A stretch of DNA of 64,000 nt from Stenotrophomonas maltophilia (GCF_025642255.1 NZ_CP106759.1:3189501-3253500); one strand, 5' to 3'. Shown: positions 15,770 through 25,910, counted from the first letter of the stretch. The notes: a model not told the origin generated them from the letters alone. Made by a program: numbers and translations.

Positions 15770-16540
15770 TCAGGGAGCGATCCAGGCCAGCGTTGCCATG
15801 CGGCCGGTGCGGCGGTCGCGACGGTGCGAATACAGGTCCGGATCGGCAATGGTGGAGATCGTGCCGCCAGACACCTGGGCCGGGTCCACGCCCACGGACT
15901 GCAGGCGCTGGCGGGCCAGTGCGAACAGATCGACCTTCCAGTGCCCCGCGCGGGTGGCCACGAAGGCGGCGGCCGCCGCCGGTTCGTGGCCGACGAAGGC
16001 CTGATACACCTCTTCGCCGATCTCATAGTCGGCAGGCCCTGCCGCCGGGCCCAGCCAGACCCGCAGCTGCGACGGCGCGGTGCGCATCGCGGCTACCGTG
16101 TGTTCCAGCATGCCATCGGCCAGGCCGCGCCAGCCCGCATGGGCCGCGCCCACTTCGCTGCCGTCGGCGGCGGCAAACACCACCGGAAGGCAGTCCGCGG
16201 TCAGGATGGCCAGCACCACCCCCGGCACCGACGTCACCGCGGCATCGGCCACCGGCTCGCTGGCCCCGGCCACTGGCGGGCCATCAAAGCGCAGCACGGT
16301 GGTGCCATGCACCTGGCGCAGCCAGTGCGGCGCGGAGGGCAGCGCCAGTCCCTGCTGCAGCAGTTGCCGGTTGTGTTCGACGTTGGCCGGCGCATCTCCA
16401 TCGGCTGCGTGCCGGTTGCCCAGGTTGAACTGGGCAAAGGGTGCCGGCGAAATGCCCGCGCCGTGCCGGCGTGTGGTCAGCGCCCGCACGCCCGGCGGCG
16501 CCGGCCAGTCAGCCTGCAGCAGCGGCAGCGCGGTCGCCAT
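15770..16540 (-). CDS. pgeF: peptidoglycan editing factor / multicopper-type purine nucleoside enzyme (YfiH family)
   Basis: The 256-residue cytosolic protein carries the YfiH/laccase-domain signatures: ALTTRRHGAGISPAPFAQFNLG near the N-terminus, HWLRQVHGTTV, LTADCLPVVFAAADG (metal-binding Cys) and AAHAGWRGLADGMLEHTV (metal-binding His). Relatives have been described both as a factor that keeps L-Ser out of peptidoglycan stems and as adenosine/inosine phosphorylase-deaminases. The start ATG overlaps the rluD stop as TGATG, the usual coupling for this gene pair in proteobacteria. Confidence 0.9.
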   Translation of the reverse strand: MATALPLLQADWPAPPGVRALTTRRHGAGISPAPFAQFNLGNRHAADGDAPANVEHNRQLLQQGLALPSAPHWLRQVHGTTVLRFDGPPVAGASEPVADAAVTSVPGVVLAILTADCLPVVFAAADGSEVGAAHAGWRGLADGMLEHTVAAMRTAPSQLRVWLGPAAGPADYEIGEEVYQAFVGHEPAAAAAFVATRAGHWKVDLFALARQRLQSVGVDPAQVSGGTISTIADPDLYSHRRDRRTGRMATLAWIAP

Positions 16541-17529
16541 CACCAGCGATCCCGCTCGCGTTCGGTAAAGGCCTCGCTGTCTTCGCGCAGCACCTTCATC
16601 AGGTGCAGCATGTCGTCCGGTACCGGCGCCGAATTGCGCACCGGCTCGCCGGTGATGGGATGCACGAACTCCAGCGTCTCGGCGTGCAGGGCCTGGCGCT
16701 TGAAGCCACGCAGCGCGGCCACCAGTTCGTCGCTGGCGCCCTTGGGCAGCTTCAGCGCACCGCCATACAGCGGGTCGCCGATGATGGGGTGGCGCAGGTG
16801 CGCCATATGCACGCGGATCTGGTGGGTGCGGCCGGTTTCCAGCCGGCATTCCAGCGCGGTGTGCGCCCGGAAGCGCTCGCGCAGGCGGTAATGGGTAATC
16901 GCGTCCTTGCCGTCTTCGCGCACCGCCATCTTCAGGCGGTCGCGCGGATGACGGTCGATCGGCGCATCGGCGGTGCCGCCGGCCACCAGAGCGCCCATCA
17001 CGATGGCCAGATACTGGCGGTGCACATCACGCGCGGCCAGCTGTTCGACCAGGGCCGTCTGCGCCTCCAGGGTGCGGGCGACCACCATCACGCCGCTGGT
17101 GTCCTTGTCGAGGCGATGCACGATGCCGGCGCGCGGCAGAACCGCCACCGACGGGTCGCGGTACAGCAGCGCATTGACCAGGGTGCCGCTGTGGTTGCCG
17201 GCACCCGGGTGGACCACCAGGCCGACCGGCTTGTTGATCACCAGCAGGTGCTCGTCCTCGAACAGCACGTCCAGCGGGATGTCCTCCGGCTGGGCATCGG
17301 TCTGGGTCTCCAGCACCACGTTCAGGGTCACCACCTCGCCACCGCGCAGCGGATCGCGCGGCCGCGCCTGGGCGCCATCGAGCAGGACGTCGCCGGCCTT
17401 GATCCATTCGGTCAGGCGTGAACGGGAGTACTCGGGGAACAGTTCGGCCACGACGGCGTCGAAACGCCGGCCGGCGGCGGTGTCGGGGACGATGGCCTGG
17501 CGGGCCGATTCGGAGGGTTGTTCAGACAT
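16540..17529 (-). CDS. rluD: 23S rRNA pseudouridine(1911/1915/1917) synthase
   Basis: This 329-residue enzyme isomerises three uridines in helix 69 of 23S rRNA. An N-terminal S4 RNA-binding domain ([20 protein letters not shown]..., about residues 20-70) precedes the RluA-type catalytic domain with [18 protein letters not shown]; Asp141 in HRLDKDTSG is the catalytic residue. [20 protein letters not shown] and GDPLYGG follow as expected. It is divergent from bamD, an arrangement common in gammaproteobacteria, and heads the rluD-pgeF-DUF4166-DCC unit. Confidence 0.95.
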   Translation of the reverse strand: MSEQPSESARQAIVPDTAAGRRFDAVVAELFPEYSRSRLTEWIKAGDVLLDGAQARPRDPLRGGEVVTLNVVLETQTDAQPEDIPLDVLFEDEHLLVINKPVGLVVHPGAGNHSGTLVNALLYRDPSVAVLPRAGIVHRLDKDTSGVMVVARTLEAQTALVEQLAARDVHRQYLAIVMGALVAGGTADAPIDRHPRDRLKMAVREDGKDAITHYRLRERFRAHTALECRLETGRTHQIRVHMAHLRHPIIGDPLYGGALKLPKGASDELVAALRGFKRQALHAETLEFVHPITGEPVRNSAPVPDDMLHLMKVLREDSEAFTERERDRW

Positions 17530-17642
17530 GGCAGGGGGGTATCTTTGAAATTTTGGGGTCCCGGCGGTCGGTTTCAGTCGCAGGACAGGACACTAGGCTA
17601 TCATCGACCCTTCGTATTCCAGACGCGTCCCGCCTTGACCCC

Positions 17643-18530
17643 ATGATCCGACGCTCCGCCATGCTCTCCGCGCCCGTCCGCCTCACCGCCCTGCTGCTGG
17701 TGCTGGTCATCGCCGCCACCGGCTGCCATCGCGGCGCCAAGAAGGGTGATCGCCCCGACGAGGGGACGCCGGTCGAACAGCTGTACGAGAAGAGCCACAC
17801 GCTGATGAAGGGGGGCAACTGGAGCGGCGCCGAAGCCAGCTTCCGTCGCCTGGTGGCCCAGTATCCCTACGGCCCGTACACCGAACAGGCGATGATCGAA
17901 ACCGCCTACGCGCAGTACAAGGCCGGCAAGCACGACGATGCGGTGTCGAGCATCGACCGCTTCATCCGGACCTATCCGACCCATCGCAACATCGCCTACC
18001 TGTATTACCTGCGCGGCCTGGCCAACTCCAACCGCAATACGGTTTTCCTGCGTCGCGTATGGTCCCTGGACCCCAGCCGCCGCGATCTGTCCACGCCGCA
18101 CCAGGCGTATTCGGACTTCAACATCGTCGTTGACCGCTACCCGAACAGCCGCTACGCCGCCGACGCCCGCCAGCGGATGATCGAGCTGCGTGACGTATTC
18201 GCCCAGCACGAGCTGGACAACGCGCTGTACTACATGCGCCGTGGCGCCTGGGTGTCGGCCGCTGGCCGCGCCAACTACCTGCTGGAAACCTATCCGCAGA
18301 GCGCCTTCCAGTACGACGCCGTGGCAGTCCTGGCCGACTCCTACACCCACCTGGGCAACAAGACCCTGGCCGACGATGCCCGGCGCGTGCTGGAGCTGAA
18401 CCAGCCCGATCACCCGTGGCTGGCAGGCAACTGGCCGAAGTACCCCTGGATGATCCGCAAGCTCAACCCGTTCGCAGGCGAGAAGTCCGCCAGTACCGGC
18501 CAGCGCAACGCGCGGCTGGAAAAGAAGTAA
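17643..18530 (+). CDS. bamD: outer-membrane assembly lipoprotein BamD
   Basis: The 295-residue precursor is the essential lipoprotein of the BAM complex, which folds beta-barrel proteins into the outer membrane. It has a lipoprotein signal peptide with the lipidated Cys at residue 28 (VIAATGC) and five TPR-like repeats: PVEQLYEKSHTLMKGGNWSG, YTEQAMIETAYAQYKAGKHD, the HRNIAYLYYLRGLANSNRN block, QAYSDFNIVVDRYPNSRYA and DNALYYMRRGAWVSA. ATG 17643 is used; the in-frame ATG at 17661 would still leave a signal peptide. It is divergent from rluD and followed by a strong terminator. Confidence 0.94.
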   Translation: MIRRSAMLSAPVRLTALLLVLVIAATGCHRGAKKGDRPDEGTPVEQLYEKSHTLMKGGNWSGAEASFRRLVAQYPYGPYTEQAMIETAYAQYKAGKHDDAVSSIDRFIRTYPTHRNIAYLYYLRGLANSNRNTVFLRRVWSLDPSRRDLSTPHQAYSDFNIVVDRYPNSRYAADARQRMIELRDVFAQHELDNALYYMRRGAWVSAAGRANYLLETYPQSAFQYDAVAVLADSYTHLGNKTLADDARRVLELNQPDHPWLAGNWPKYPWMIRKLNPFAGEKSASTGQRNARLEKK

Positions 18531-18533
18531 GAA

Positions 18534-18562
18534 AAGGGCCCCGCAAGGGGCCCTTCCTTTTT
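18534..18562 (+). terminator. rho-independent terminator after bamD
   Basis: The perfect stem AAGGGCCCC/GGGGCCCTT closes a GCAA tetraloop and is followed by CCTTTTT. It starts four bases after the bamD stop. Confidence 0.92.
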
Positions 18563-18602
18563 GTGGGGCCCGCCATGGCCGGGCCCTGCGGAGGCGCGGG
18601 CC

Positions 18603-20237
18603 TCAGCCCTTGTAGCCGTTGCTGATCGGATAGCGGCGTTCGCGGCCGAAGGCGCGACGGGAGACCTTCGGCCCCGGTGCGGCCTGGTGCCGCTTCCACT
18701 CGCTGATGCGCACCAGCCGCAGCACGCGGTCGACCACGGCCGCATCGTAACCGGCTGCAACGATCTCGGCGCGCGACTGCTCCTGGTCGACGTAGCGGTA
18801 CAAAATGCCGTCCAGCACGTCATAGGCCGGCAGCGAATCCTGGTCCAGCTGGTTCTCGCGCAGTTCGGCCGACGGCGGGCGGCTGATCACGGCCGGCGGA
18901 ATCACCGGCGCGCCCCCCACGGTATTGCGCCACTTCGACAGACCGAATACTTCGGTCTTGTACAGATCCTTCAACGGCGCGTAGCCGCCACACATGTCAC
19001 CGTAGATGGTGGCGTAGCCGACCGCATACTCGCTCTTGTTGCCGGTGGTCAGCAGCAGGCCACCGAACTTGTTGGCCAGCGCCATCAGGATCACGCCGCG
19101 GCTGCGCGACTGCAGGTTCTCCTCGGTCACATCCGGGGTTGTGCCCTCGAACAGCGGCGCCAGCGATTCCATCAGGCCCTTGAACGCCGGCTCGATCGAC
19201 ACCGCTTCCAGCTTCACTCCCAACGCCTGGCACTGCTCTGCAGCCAGATCGTTGGACAGGCCTGCGGTATAGCGTGACGGCAGGCGCACGGCAGTCACGT
19301 TCTCGGCCCCCATCGCATCCACCGCCAGGGCCAGCACCAGGGCCGAATCGATGCCGCCGGACAGGCCCAGCCACACCTTCGTGAAACCATTCTTGCGGCA
19401 GTAATCCTGGATGCCACGGGTCACCGCGCGCCAGGCCAGGGCGTCCATGCTCTCGTCACCATCGTCCATCCAGACGTGCGGCATGAAGCGACGGCTGGCG
19501 CCGTCGTACTCCACCACCAGCCACTGGTCGACAAACGCAGCGGCAGCCGGGTGCACCGTACCGTCGCCATCGGCCACCACCGAAGCGCCGTCGAATACCA
19601 GTGCGTCCTGGCCACCGACAACATTGAGATACGCGATCGCCGCACCGCTCTCGCGGGTGCGCGCGGCCAGCACGGCATCGCGCTGGGCGTGCTTGCCGCG
19701 CTCGTAGGGCGAGGCATTGGGCACCACCACCAGCTGCGCGCCAGCACGCACGGTATCGGCCAGCGGCTCAGCGAACCACAGGTCCTCGCAGATCAGCAGG
19801 CCCACCGGAATGCCGTCGACGTCGAACACGCAGCTGCCGCCATCAGGGTCGACGTCGAAGTAGCGGCGCTCGTCGAACACCGCGTAGTTGGGCAGCTCGC
19901 GCTTGCGATAGGTCTGTTCGACCCGGCCATCGCGCAGCACGCTGGCGGCGTTGTACACCACCGCGCCCGCCGCCTGCGGCCAGCCGACCACAGCGGTGAT
20001 ACCGCGGCAGGCAGCCGCAATGCGCGCGATCGCCTGCTCGCATTCGTACAGGAACCCCGGACGCAGCAGCAGGTCTTCCGGCGGATAGCCGCTGACCGCC
20101 AGCTCGGGGAACATCACCAGCCCGGCGCCATACTCATCGCGCGCCTGGCCGATCATCTCGATGATGCGCTCGGTATTGCCGGCGACATCGCCGACCGGAA
20201 AATCGAACTGCGCCATCGCGATGCGGATCGAAGCCAT
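18603..20237 (-). CDS. nadE: NAD+ synthase (glutamine-hydrolysing)
   Basis: The 544-residue two-domain enzyme makes NAD from deamido-NAD and ATP using ammonia released from glutamine. The N-terminal nitrilase-like glutaminase domain (about residues 1-260) starts MASIRIAMAQFDFPVGDV and includes VMFPELAVSGYPPEDLL (catalytic Glu), YRKRELPNYAVFDERRYF (Lys) and PVGLLICEDLWF (nucleophile Cys). The C-terminal synthetase domain carries the ATP pyrophosphatase loop VWLGLSGGIDSALVLALAVD and TTGNKSEYAVGYATIYGDM. The ATG at 20237 starts the glutaminase domain directly; an upstream in-frame extension overlaps a repeat. It converges on bamD, sharing the terminator region. Confidence 0.94.
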   Translation of the reverse strand: MASIRIAMAQFDFPVGDVAGNTERIIEMIGQARDEYGAGLVMFPELAVSGYPPEDLLLRPGFLYECEQAIARIAAACRGITAVVGWPQAAGAVVYNAASVLRDGRVEQTYRKRELPNYAVFDERRYFDVDPDGGSCVFDVDGIPVGLLICEDLWFAEPLADTVRAGAQLVVVPNASPYERGKHAQRDAVLAARTRESGAAIAYLNVVGGQDALVFDGASVVADGDGTVHPAAAAFVDQWLVVEYDGASRRFMPHVWMDDGDESMDALAWRAVTRGIQDYCRKNGFTKVWLGLSGGIDSALVLALAVDAMGAENVTAVRLPSRYTAGLSNDLAAEQCQALGVKLEAVSIEPAFKGLMESLAPLFEGTTPDVTEENLQSRSRGVILMALANKFGGLLLTTGNKSEYAVGYATIYGDMCGGYAPLKDLYKTEVFGLSKWRNTVGGAPVIPPAVISRPPSAELRENQLDQDSLPAYDVLDGILYRYVDQEQSRAEIVAAGYDAAVVDRVLRLVRISEWKRHQAAPGPKVSRRAFGRERRYPISNGYKG

Positions 20238-20309
20238 GGAAGGTCCAGCCTGTGGTTGCAATGGCCCATTGTAACGCCGCACCGTGTGCCTGCCGGGCGG
20301 ACCCTGCGG

Positions 20310-20333
20310 GTAGCGCCGGGCCATGCCCGGCGG
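20310..20333 (+). repeat. SMAG-type palindromic repeat
   Basis: GTAGCGCCGGGCCATGCCCG-type element between nadE and sucD, about 75 bases upstream of the nadE start. Confidence 0.85.
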
Positions 20334-20358
20334 ATGACTGCGCGACGCCCAGACGCAG

Positions 20359-20382
20359 AAAAGCCGCCCGGAGGCGGCTTTT
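20359..20382. terminator. rho-independent terminator of sucCD
   Basis: Ten-base perfect stem AAAAGCCGCC/GGCGGCTTTT with a CGGA loop. Read on the minus strand it ends in GGCGGCTTTTC, 64 bases after the sucD stop. The symmetric A/T flanks would also allow weak function on the plus strand. Confidence 0.8.
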
Positions 20383-20390
20383 CCAAAGCA

Positions 20391-20414
20391 AGCCGAGCAT
20401 GGGCTCGGCTCTAC
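20391..20414 (-). repeat. SMAG-type palindromic repeat (GTAGAGCCGAGC variant)
   Basis: On the minus strand it reads GTAGAGCCGAGCCCATGCTC and lies between the sucD stop and its terminator. The sequence variant differs from the CGGGC type at 20310. Confidence 0.8.
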
Positions 20415-20445
20415 AGATCGTGCCGGCCGGAAGCCGGCAACAACC

Positions 20446-21321
20446 TTACTTCACCAGCTTGGCGATGGCAGCGCCCAGGTCGCCCGGCGAACGCACGGTG
20501 ACGACGCCAGCCGCTTCCATGGCGGCGAACTTGCCTTCCGCCGTGCCCTTGCCGCCGGAGGCGATCGCACCGGCATGGCCCATGCGCTTGCCGGCCGGAG
20601 CCGAGGCACCGGCGATGAAACCGACGACCGGCTTCTTCACGTGGTTCTTGATGTATTCCGCACCGGCTTCCTCGGCGTCGCCACCGATCTCGCCGACCAT
20701 GATGATGCCTTCGGTCTGCGGGTCTTCGTTGAACAGCTTCAGGCAGTCAACGAAGTTCAGGCCGTTGATCGGGTCGCCGCCGATGCCGATGCAGGTGGAC
20801 TGACCCAGGCCGACTTCGGTGGTCTGCTTGACCGCTTCATAGGTCAGCGTGCCCGAACGCGACACGATGCCGATCTTGCCGGGCTTGTGGATGTGGCCCG
20901 GCATGATGCCGATCTTGCACTCACCCGGGGTGATGACACCCGGGCAGTTCGGGCCGATCAGCACGGTGTCCGGGTAGGAACGGGTCAGCACGTTCTTGAC
21001 GCGCAGCATGTCCAGCACCGGGATGCCTTCGGTGATGCAGACGATGACCTTGATGCCGGCAGCTGCGGCTTCCAGGATCGCGTCGGCCGCGAACGGCGGC
21101 GGCACGTAGATGACCGAAGCATTGGCGCCAGTGCTCTGCACGGCGTCGGCAACGGTGTTGAAGACCGGCAGGTCGATGTGGGTGGTGCCACCCTTGCCCG
21201 GGGTCACGCCGCCAACAACCTGGGTGCCGTACTCGATCATCTGAGTCGCGTGGAAGGTGCCCTGCTGGCCGGTGAAGCCCTGCACGATCACCTTGGTGTT
21301 CTTGTTAATCAAAACAGACAT
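20446..21321 (-). CDS. sucD: succinyl-CoA ligase, alpha subunit
   Basis: The 291-residue subunit, with SucC, converts succinyl-CoA to succinate with formation of ATP or GTP in the TCA cycle. The N-terminal CoA-binding Rossmann domain starts [24 protein letters not shown] and contains [13 protein letters not shown] and [20 protein letters not shown]. The C-terminal half has [14 protein letters not shown] and the phosphohistidine loop [13 protein letters not shown]. It follows sucC by 24 bases on the same strand and ends the operon before the terminator at 20359. Confidence 0.97.
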   Translation of the reverse strand: MSVLINKNTKVIVQGFTGQQGTFHATQMIEYGTQVVGGVTPGKGGTTHIDLPVFNTVADAVQSTGANASVIYVPPPFAADAILEAAAAGIKVIVCITEGIPVLDMLRVKNVLTRSYPDTVLIGPNCPGVITPGECKIGIMPGHIHKPGKIGIVSRSGTLTYEAVKQTTEVGLGQSTCIGIGGDPINGLNFVDCLKLFNEDPQTEGIIMVGEIGGDAEEAGAEYIKNHVKKPVVGFIAGASAPAGKRMGHAGAIASGGKGTAEGKFAAMEAAGVVTVRSPGDLGAAIAKLVK

Positions 21322-21345
21322 GGGAATTTCCTTCGGTGTCGTGGA

Positions 21346-22515
21346 TCAGGCGGCGTTCTTGACCGCTTCAACGACTTTCTTGGCGCCGTCGTTGATGTTG
21401 TCAGCCGGGATGATGGCCATGCCGCTGTCACGCAGCAGCTGCTTGCCTTCTTCCACGTTGGTGCCTTCCAGGCGCACCACGACCGGCACCTTGACGCCCA
21501 CTTCCTTCACGGCGGCGATGATGCCCTCGGCGATCATGTCGCAGCGGACGATGCCGCCGAAGATGTTGACGAAGATGCCTTCCACCTTGTCCGAGGACAG
21601 GATCAGCTTGAACGCTTCGATGACGCGCTGCTTGTTGGCACCGCCGCCCACGTCCAGGAAGTTCGCCGGCTCGCCGCCGTTGAGCTTGATGACGTCCATG
21701 GTCGCCATGGCCAGGCCGGCGCCGTTCACCATGCAGCCGATGTTGCCGTCCATGGTGACGTAGTTGATGTCCAGCTCCGAAGCGGTCACTTCGGTTTCAT
21801 CTTCCTGGGACTTGTCGCGCATCGCGACCAGTTCCTTGTGGCGGAAGTTGGCGTTGTCGTCGCTGTTGAACTTGCCGTCCAGCGCGTACAGGTTGCCGTC
21901 GTCCAGGATCGCCAGCGGGTTGATCTCAACCAGCGCCAGGTCCTTTTCGTTGAAGATGCGGTACAGGTTCACCATGATGTTGGCGAACTGGCCGGCCTGC
22001 TTGGCGGTCAGGCCCATCTTGAAGCCGATGTCACGGCCGTGGTAACCCTGCACGCCCTCGACGAAGTCCACATTCAGGGTGTGGATCTTGTCCGGGGTCT
22101 CGGCAGCCACCTGCTCGATTTCCATGCCGCCTTCCGAGGAGGCGATGTAGCTGATGGTGCGGGTGCCGCGATCCACCAGGACCGACAGGTACAGTTCCTT
22201 GACGATCTCACCGGCGGTGGTCACCAGCACCAGGTTGATCGGCAGCTCGACGCCGGCGGTCTGGTAGGTGGCCATCTTGGTGCCGAGCATCTTGGCCGCT
22301 GCGGCCTTCACGTCATCGACGGTCTTGCAGAACTTGACGCCGCCAGCCTTGCCGCGGCCGCCAGCGTGGATCTGCGCCTTGACCATCCAGGGGCCCTGGC
22401 CCAGCGACTGGGCGACTTCAACCGCCTCGTCCGGAGTAGCCGCGACCTTGCCGGCCGGGACCGGGATGCCGTATTCGGCAAGCAGTTGTTTTGCCTGGTA
22501 TTCGTGGAAATTCAT
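21346..22515 (-). CDS. sucC: succinyl-CoA ligase, beta subunit
   Basis: The 389-residue subunit holds the ATP-grasp nucleotide site and the succinate site. [20 protein letters not shown] opens the protein; [20 protein letters not shown] is the Lys/Gly-rich ATP-grasp motif; [15 protein letters not shown] and the C-terminal [20 protein letters not shown] are typical. First gene of the sucCD operon, divergent from pilS. Its start is backed by GGTGA about five bases upstream. Confidence 0.97.
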   Translation of the reverse strand: MNFHEYQAKQLLAEYGIPVPAGKVAATPDEAVEVAQSLGQGPWMVKAQIHAGGRGKAGGVKFCKTVDDVKAAAAKMLGTKMATYQTAGVELPINLVLVTTAGEIVKELYLSVLVDRGTRTISYIASSEGGMEIEQVAAETPDKIHTLNVDFVEGVQGYHGRDIGFKMGLTAKQAGQFANIMVNLYRIFNEKDLALVEINPLAILDDGNLYALDGKFNSDDNANFRHKELVAMRDKSQEDETEVTASELDINYVTMDGNIGCMVNGAGLAMATMDVIKLNGGEPANFLDVGGGANKQRVIEAFKLILSSDKVEGIFVNIFGGIVRCDMIAEGIIAAVKEVGVKVPVVVRLEGTNVEEGKQLLRDSGMAIIPADNINDGAKKVVEAVKNAA

Positions 22516-22845
22516 GCGTCACCGTGGGAATAGGAACGACCGCACGCAATTCCTCAGGGCCTCCGGGGGAGGCACCGGCACGGACCGCGGCGGGCCCACT
22601 ATTGTGGCCGAGCCGGCGCCGGGGCGCAAAGAAGTCTGTACGCAGTACCGGATCCGGGCGGATTTCCGCTGTCATTCAGGCAGTTGCGGATCGCCGGCAG
22701 CCGCCCGGCCGCCCTCGCCACAGGCCGATTGCGCGACGCGGACCCGCGGCCGGGCATCGCCACGACCGTATACTGGGCATCTGCGTCCGCTCGGGCATGC
22801 CCGTCGCACAACCCAGATCCAGGCAGCCAGAAGGGGAGTTCCGGC
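22516..22845. other. divergent intergenic region between sucC and pilS
   Basis: These 330 bases must contain the sucCD promoter on the minus strand and the pilSR promoter on the plus strand. I see no convincing -35/-10 pair, operator palindrome or coding frame; an apparent plus-strand extension of pilS through this region is rejected in favour of the GTG at 22846. Confidence 0.4.
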
Positions 22846-24465
22846 GTGTCACCCAGTGCTTCATTGATCGACCGCATCGAATCGATTCCGCGGCGCGAGC
22901 TGTACTTCTTCGCCCTGTACCGGGTGCTGATCGCAGCCGTGATCGCCGCCCTGCTGTACAGCCCGTTGTCGATGATGGTCGGCGAGGCCCACCACCCGCG
23001 GCTGGCCTACACCGTCGGCGCGGCCTACCTGGCGTTGTCGCTGCTGGCCCTGGCGATCGGCCGCAACGAACGCTGGCTGCGGCCGATCGTGGTCACCGGC
23101 GTGCTGGTGGACATCATCGCCGCCATCCTGCTGGCCCACGCCCTGCCCGGCGCCAGTGCCGGCATCTCGATGTCGCTGCTGTTCAACATCGCCGCGGCCG
23201 CCACCCTGCTGCCGCTGAGCTGGGGTCTTGGGCTGGCCCTGGCGGCGAGCCTGGCAACGGTGGGCGAATACCTGTGGAAGCTGCTGGAGGGCGGCGACCC
23301 GACCCGCACCCTGGCCGAACTGGCGATGTTCACGACCAGTTACCTGGCCCTGGCCTTCATCAGCTACCAGGTCGGCAGCCGCGCCCGCCGCAACCAGCAG
23401 CTGGCCAACCAGCGCGGTGACGAGGTGGCCAATCTGTTCCAGATCAACGAACTGATCATCCGCCGCATGCGCACCGGCGTGCTGGTGGTGGATGCCGACA
23501 GCCGCATCACGCTGGCCAACGAGGCTGCCTCGATGCTGCTCGGCGACAGCGACGGTGCGGGCGGAACCGGCCGCCTCGATCTGGCCAGCGTCGCACCCGA
23601 GCTGGCCCGTCGCCTGCAGCGCTGGCGCAACGGCTGGACCCAGGACGAACTGCCGCTGCAGCTCAATCCGGACCAACCCGAAGTGCAACCGCGCTTCGCG
23701 CGCCTGCTGGCCGGCAGTGAACTGGCCCTGGTCTTCCTGGATGATTCCAGCGTGGTGTCGCGGCGCGCCGAGTCGCTCACCCTGTCGGCGATGGGCCGCT
23801 TCTCGGCCAGCCTGGCCCATGAGATCCGCAATCCGCTGGCGGCGATCAACTATGCCGTGCAGCTGCTGGAAGAAGGTACCGGCTTCAACGAAAGCGACCG
23901 CCGCCTGCTGCAGATCATCCGCCAGCAGTGCCAGCGCACCAACGGCATCGTCGAGAGCGTGCTGGGCCTGGCCCGGCGCGAACGTGCCACGCCGGAGAAC
24001 GTGGATCTGGTCGCCTTCGTGCGCCGCTTCGTGCTGGAGTACAAGCAGGGCCAGACGCTGGAAACCGACAGCATCGAACCGATCGTCAGCGACACCTCGG
24101 TGCCGGCGCAGGTCGACACCCGCCACCTCTACCAGGTGCTGACCGTGCTGGTCCATAACGCCCTGAAGTACGGCCGCATCGGCCAGCAGCCGGCCCGCGT
24201 GCGGCTGCGTGTGGCCCGGCACGAACGCAGCGCGGTGATCGACGTGATGGACCGTGGCCCCGGCATTCCCGAAAGCGTGGCGGCGCAGCTGTTCCGGCCG
24301 TTCTTCACCACCTCCGAGCACGGCACCGGCCTGGGCTTGTACATCGCCCGCGAATTGTGCAGGGCCAACCAGGCACGGCTGGATTACATCCCGGTGCCAG
24401 CCGGCGGCTCGTGCTTCCGCTTGGTCCTGCCAGGTCCGCACACCCTGCTGCCCGATGGTTCCTGA
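22846..24465 (+). CDS. pilS: type IV pilus sensor histidine kinase PilS
   Basis: The 539-residue inner-membrane kinase phosphorylates PilR to control pilin transcription. The N-terminus has six hydrophobic helices (residues about 22-175), then a PAS-like domain (about 200-305; TGVLVVDADSRITLANEAAS), the H box FSASLAHEIRNPLAAI with His325, and a catalytic domain with VLVHNALKYG (N box), DVMDRGPGIP (G1) and HGTGLGLYIARELC (G2). A GTG start at 22846 is chosen because AAGGGGAG lies seven bases upstream and the family sequence begins there. pilR follows after 54 bases. Confidence 0.93.
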   Translation: MSPSASLIDRIESIPRRELYFFALYRVLIAAVIAALLYSPLSMMVGEAHHPRLAYTVGAAYLALSLLALAIGRNERWLRPIVVTGVLVDIIAAILLAHALPGASAGISMSLLFNIAAAATLLPLSWGLGLALAASLATVGEYLWKLLEGGDPTRTLAELAMFTTSYLALAFISYQVGSRARRNQQLANQRGDEVANLFQINELIIRRMRTGVLVVDADSRITLANEAASMLLGDSDGAGGTGRLDLASVAPELARRLQRWRNGWTQDELPLQLNPDQPEVQPRFARLLAGSELALVFLDDSSVVSRRAESLTLSAMGRFSASLAHEIRNPLAAINYAVQLLEEGTGFNESDRRLLQIIRQQCQRTNGIVESVLGLARRERATPENVDLVAFVRRFVLEYKQGQTLETDSIEPIVSDTSVPAQVDTRHLYQVLTVLVHNALKYGRIGQQPARVRLRVARHERSAVIDVMDRGPGIPESVAAQLFRPFFTTSEHGTGLGLYIARELCRANQARLDYIPVPAGGSCFRLVLPGPHTLLPDGS

Positions 24466-24519
24466 TTCTGTGCGTCAAACATTTGTCGCTTTCAGCCCCC
24501 TCGTTTATCTTTTCCGCCC

Positions 24520-25893
24520 ATGAACGAAACCCGCAGCGCCCTCGTCGTCGACGACGAACGCGACATCCGCGAACTGCTGGTGCTGACGCTCGGCCGGATG
24601 GGGCTGCGCATCAGTACTGCAGCCAACCTCGCCGAAGCGCGCGAGCTGCTGGCCAGCAATCCTTATGACCTGTGCATCACCGATATGCGCCTGCCGGATG
24701 GCAACGGCATCGAGCTGGTCAGCGAGATCGCCCAGCACTACCCGCGCACACCGGTGGCGATGATCACCGCCTTCGGCAGCATGGATCTGGCAGTGGAAGC
24801 CCTGAAGGCGGGCGCCTTCGACTTCGTCAGCAAGCCGGTGGACATCGCCGTACTGCGCGGACTGGTCAAGCACGCGCTGGAATTGAACAACAGCGAGCGG
24901 CCCGTACCGGGCCCCGTCGCCGAACAGGGCGCCCGGCTGCTCGGCAATTCGCCGGCGATGGACGTGTTGCGTGCCACCATCGGCAAAGTCGCGCGCAGCC
25001 AGGCCCCGGTCTACATCCTCGGCGAATCCGGCGTCGGCAAGGAACTGGTCGCGCGGACCATCCACACCCAGGGGGCACGTGCTGCCGGGCCGTTCGTGCC
25101 GGTCAACTGCGGCGCGATTCCCGGCGAACTGATGGAGAGCGAGTTCTTCGGCCACCGCAAGGGCAGCTTCAGCGGCGCCCACGCCGACAAGCCCGGCCTG
25201 TTCCAGGCCGCCCATGGTGGCACCCTGTTCCTGGATGAGGTCGCCGAGCTGCCGCTGCAGATGCAGGTGAAGCTGTTGCGCGCGATCCAGGAGAAGTCGG
25301 TGCGCGCGGTGGGTGCGGCCAGCGAGGAACCGGTCGATGTGCGCATCCTGTCGGCCACCCACAAGGATCTGGCCGAGCTGGTCGAGGACGGCCGCTTCCG
25401 CCACGACCTGTACTACCGCATCAATGTGATCGAACTGAAGGTGCCGCCGCTGCGCGAACGCCGCCAGGATCTGCCGGAGCTGGCCGCTGCCGTGCTGGCA
25501 CGGCTGGCCCGCAGCCACGGCCGCACCACGCCGCTGCTCGCGCCCTCGGCGCTGGAGGCACTGGCGCAGTACGCCTTCCCCGGCAACGTGCGCGAACTGG
25601 AGAACATCCTTGAGCGCGCGCTGGCCCTGGCCGAGGAAGACCGCATCGGTGTCGACGATCTGCGCCTGCCGCAACACGCCCCCCGCATGCCCGGCAACGG
25701 CACGGCCGCCGAAGCCGTGGTCGATCTGCAGCCGGGCAGTGCCGCCCTGCCCTCGTACATCGAACAGCTCGAACGCAGCGCCATCCAGCGCGCGCTGGAA
25801 GAAAACCGCTGGAACAAGACCCGTACCGCCGCGCAGCTGGGCATCACCTTCCGCGCGCTGCGCTACAAGCTGAAGAAGCTGGGCATGGAGTAA
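24520..25893 (+). CDS. pilR: sigma-54-dependent response regulator PilR
   Basis: This 457-residue NtrC-family activator turns on pilA. It has a receiver domain (residues 1-120) with phosphoacceptor Asp55 in CITDMRLPDG and Lys105 in SKPVD, an AAA+ domain with Walker A GESGVGKE (168-175), the sigma-54 contact loop GSFSGA (215-220; consensus GAFTGA, so two conservative changes) and Walker B GGTLFLDE (233-240), and a Fis-type HTH at the end (TRTAAQLGITFRALRYKLKK). The likely target is the sigma-54 promoter at 31477-31491. Confidence 0.95.
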   Translation: MNETRSALVVDDERDIRELLVLTLGRMGLRISTAANLAEARELLASNPYDLCITDMRLPDGNGIELVSEIAQHYPRTPVAMITAFGSMDLAVEALKAGAFDFVSKPVDIAVLRGLVKHALELNNSERPVPGPVAEQGARLLGNSPAMDVLRATIGKVARSQAPVYILGESGVGKELVARTIHTQGARAAGPFVPVNCGAIPGELMESEFFGHRKGSFSGAHADKPGLFQAAHGGTLFLDEVAELPLQMQVKLLRAIQEKSVRAVGAASEEPVDVRILSATHKDLAELVEDGRFRHDLYYRINVIELKVPPLRERRQDLPELAAAVLARLARSHGRTTPLLAPSALEALAQYAFPGNVRELENILERALALAEEDRIGVDDLRLPQHAPRMPGNGTAAEAVVDLQPGSAALPSYIEQLERSAIQRALEENRWNKTRTAAQLGITFRALRYKLKKLGME

Positions 25894-25910
25894 GGGCCGC
25901 AAGACCCAGC

